From Callaeas wilsoni (Eukaryota > Chordata > Aves > Passeriformes > Callaeidae): a DNA stretch of 64,000 nt. The stretch covers positions 372,001-436,000 of the forward strand of contig VWPU01004148.1 of NCBI GenBank assembly GCA_013398955.1. Reading direction: 5' to 3'. Both the position numbers and the translations under genes were made by a program. The first letter of the stretch is position 1, and the number at the start of each line of letters is the position of its first letter. The notes beneath the pieces were generated by a model. That model did no database searches. It was not told the DNA's origin and worked only from the letters and a program-made list of their open reading frames with translations. This document shows, piece after piece, positions 62,414-64,000 of this stretch.

Positions 62414-63032
62414 ATAACTGATGTGGTTTAACTCCAGTTGGCAACTAAGTACCATGCAGCCGCTTGCTCACTGCCTTCCACCTCACCTCACCTGCCATGG
62501 GGAGGAGAATCAGAAAGAAAAGGCAAACCTTGTGGGTTGAGATAAGAAAAATTTAACAATGGAAGCACAATATCATAATAATATTATTATTTTTAATAAT
62601 AAAATATTCTAATAATGTTAATAATAATAACTATAATAATAAGGAGAGGGAGAGAAAGTAAGGGAACACAAGAGAAGCAAGAGAAGCACAACAGAATAGC
62701 TCACAACCCCTGACTGATGCACAGCCTGTCTCTGAGCAGGAATCAGCCACATCTGGGTATCTCTCCTAGTTGATATACTGGGCATTATGTCCTTTGAGAA
62801 GGAATATCCCTTTGGCAGTTCGGTTCAGCTGTCCCAGCTGTGGTGCCTCCCAGTTTCTTGGGCACATGCTCACTGGCAGAGTAAGCATGCGACACTGTTA
62901 AGTCCTGGATTTAGCACAAGCGCTACTTAGCAACAACCAAAGTGATATTCTGATACTGAGTCCAAAACACAGCACTGTACCAGCTGCAAATACAAAAATT
63001 AACTCTGTCCCAGCTGAAATCAGGACAATAAC
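62414..63032 (-). mobile_element. Solo ERVL-type LTR with 5-bp target duplication ATAAC
   Basis: The LTR is 62,419-63,027 (609 bp), TG...CA, flanked by ATAAC at 62,414-62,418 and 63,028-63,032. On the minus strand it starts TGTCCTGATTTCAGCTGGGAC and ends with CTTATCTCAACCCACAAGG ... GAGTTAAACCACATCA. That end resembles the end of the 9,013 LTR family, which sets the orientation. An ATT/AAT microsatellite (62,574-62,642) occupies the place where the poly(A) signal would be expected. No internal region or primer-binding site is attached, so it is a solo LTR. Confidence 0.9.
62574..62642 (+). repeat. (ATA/ATT)n microsatellite within LTR
   Basis: About 69 bases of imperfect AAT/ATA/TTA units inside the ERVL LTR; it has replaced or expanded an AT-rich segment near the expected poly(A) signal. 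Confidence 0.92.
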
Positions 63033-64000
63033 TTAATCAAATCACAGATAGTCACTTAAGTGACCCCTGACTTTTAAGCTATTATTGCCTGAAATGTAAT
63101 TTACTATTTGCAAGAAAAACCCTAATCATAATTTTCCTGGTTGAAAATCTCTTATAGAAGATGGATGAGACAAGGTAAAATAAAAGCAGGTGTACCTCTG
63201 AAGGAATTGGATGCCACTGCAAGAAGACATATGTTGCACCATGTTTGACTGCTGCCCAACATTGAAAACCAACAAAGAAAAATTAAGGATTCTGTCCGTT
63301 TTATTCAGTGGCAGAGAATGCAGAGATATTTTACAGCTTTAGGGCTGCTCCCAGGTAAAATTTGTCTTAATCCTGAGACTCTTCGAGTCTCAGGTATCTG
63401 AGATGGCCACCTCCAAGGGCTGCTCCTTGAAGGGATAGATCCCTACGAAATGCAAATCAAACACCTTATCAAGTCTGCTGGCCCAAGAGGATGGATGCCA
63501 TAATCTAAATGTAGACTCTGCATTTGGTCCACTGAAACACTGGGAAACACCAGTATTCTTGTATTTCTCCTAAAGTAGCCTCCATTAGTTTTCAAGACAG
63601 TGATACCTCCTAGGGATAGGATTTAGCCCCTCCTGCACAGCCAGATCAACAGAAGAACAAAAAACCTTAGAAGGAGGACAGGGAGTGTTAGACATCTGCT
63701 CTCAAAATTTACTTAGCCTTAATTACAAGGACTGTTGTCTAAGTGTTATGACACTACAGTAGCATATTGTGGCTTCCCACTCTTTTTTTATTCTTTTATA
63801 TTGTTATGATGAAAGATGTAAATGCCCCATAGATATTGGAAGAATTTTTTCCTGTTATTAAATCTCTGATTAGTTTTTATCTCTGCAATCCCAATAAAAT
63901 ACTCTTGAATTAAATATGCCTTCTGTATACAGTTGATAATACTATGATCAAAATAAAGTGGTTTATCTAATAAACATCTGGACATGAGTGACAGTGAAAA
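63033..64000. other. Unique DNA, no gene seen
   Basis: No recognised gene or element. Contains a perfect 10-bp hairpin at 63,372-63,394. Slightly richer in GC at 63,340-63,680, where an old unclassified repeat cannot be excluded. Confidence 0.5.
63372..63394 (+). repeat. Perfect 10-bp inverted repeat
   Basis: CCTGAGACTC (63,372-63,381), loop TTC, GAGTCTCAGG (63,385-63,394). It is not followed by a T run and has no nearby gene, so a terminator role is not implied. Confidence 0.95.

Overview
The window is 64 kb of AT-rich vertebrate nuclear DNA. It looks like intergenic or intronic sequence from a bird, probably a songbird or another neoavian. The evidence is the repeat content: 3'-end fragments of chicken-repeat-1 (CR1) LINEs of several ages, and avian endogenous-retrovirus LTRs of ERVL and class II-like type. 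Their recognisable features are TG...CA ends, AATAAA signals near the 3' end and short target-site duplications. I find no protein-coding gene, tRNA, rRNA, snRNA, CRISPR array or bacterial-type operon. The open reading frames are short (longest 175 codons), show no recognisable domain, and the longest ones lie inside GC-rich LTRs where both strands are open by chance.

Layout. Positions 1-125: end of a minus-strand ERVL LTR cut by the window edge. 126-9,007: mostly unique AT-rich DNA with one CR1 fragment near 1 kb and a 33-bp direct repeat near 2.3 kb. 9,013-10,091: a complete solo ERVL LTR with a 5-bp duplication. 10.9-11.4 kb and 14.5-15.3 kb: two further LTR-like blocks, less certain. 15.3-20.6 kb: unique. 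20.65-21.8 kb: an ancient CR1 fragment followed directly by a solo LTR. 21.8-40.6 kb: unique DNA with three CR1 fragments and several microsatellites. 40.6-47.2 kb: a cluster of four LTRs from three families. 47.2-55.6 kb: unique DNA with a striking double hairpin near 48.9 kb. 55.6-56.2 kb: a CpG-rich LTR of the same family as the one at 45.7 kb. 56.2-62.4 kb: unique. 62,419-63,027: a complete solo ERVL LTR with a 5-bp duplication and an internal ATT-rich microsatellite.

No retroviral internal region (gag, pol, env) is visible, so the LTRs read as solo LTRs left by recombination. All carry many substitutions relative to one another and appear old. Three copies of one long ERVL LTR family (9.0, 40.6 and 46.6 kb) differ in length because a noncoding internal minisatellite has varied.

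I did not find an undescribed biological system. The items most worth checking are the double hairpin at 48,876-48,929, a minus-strand reading frame with a hydrophobic segment at 20,244-20,465, an LTR-like block with an unusual 7-bp flanking repeat at 14,540-15,262, a G-quadruplex-capable array at 35.74 kb, and a single N base beside a local duplication at 45,928. Family assignments rest on recognising consensus features by eye; no alignment or database search was run.
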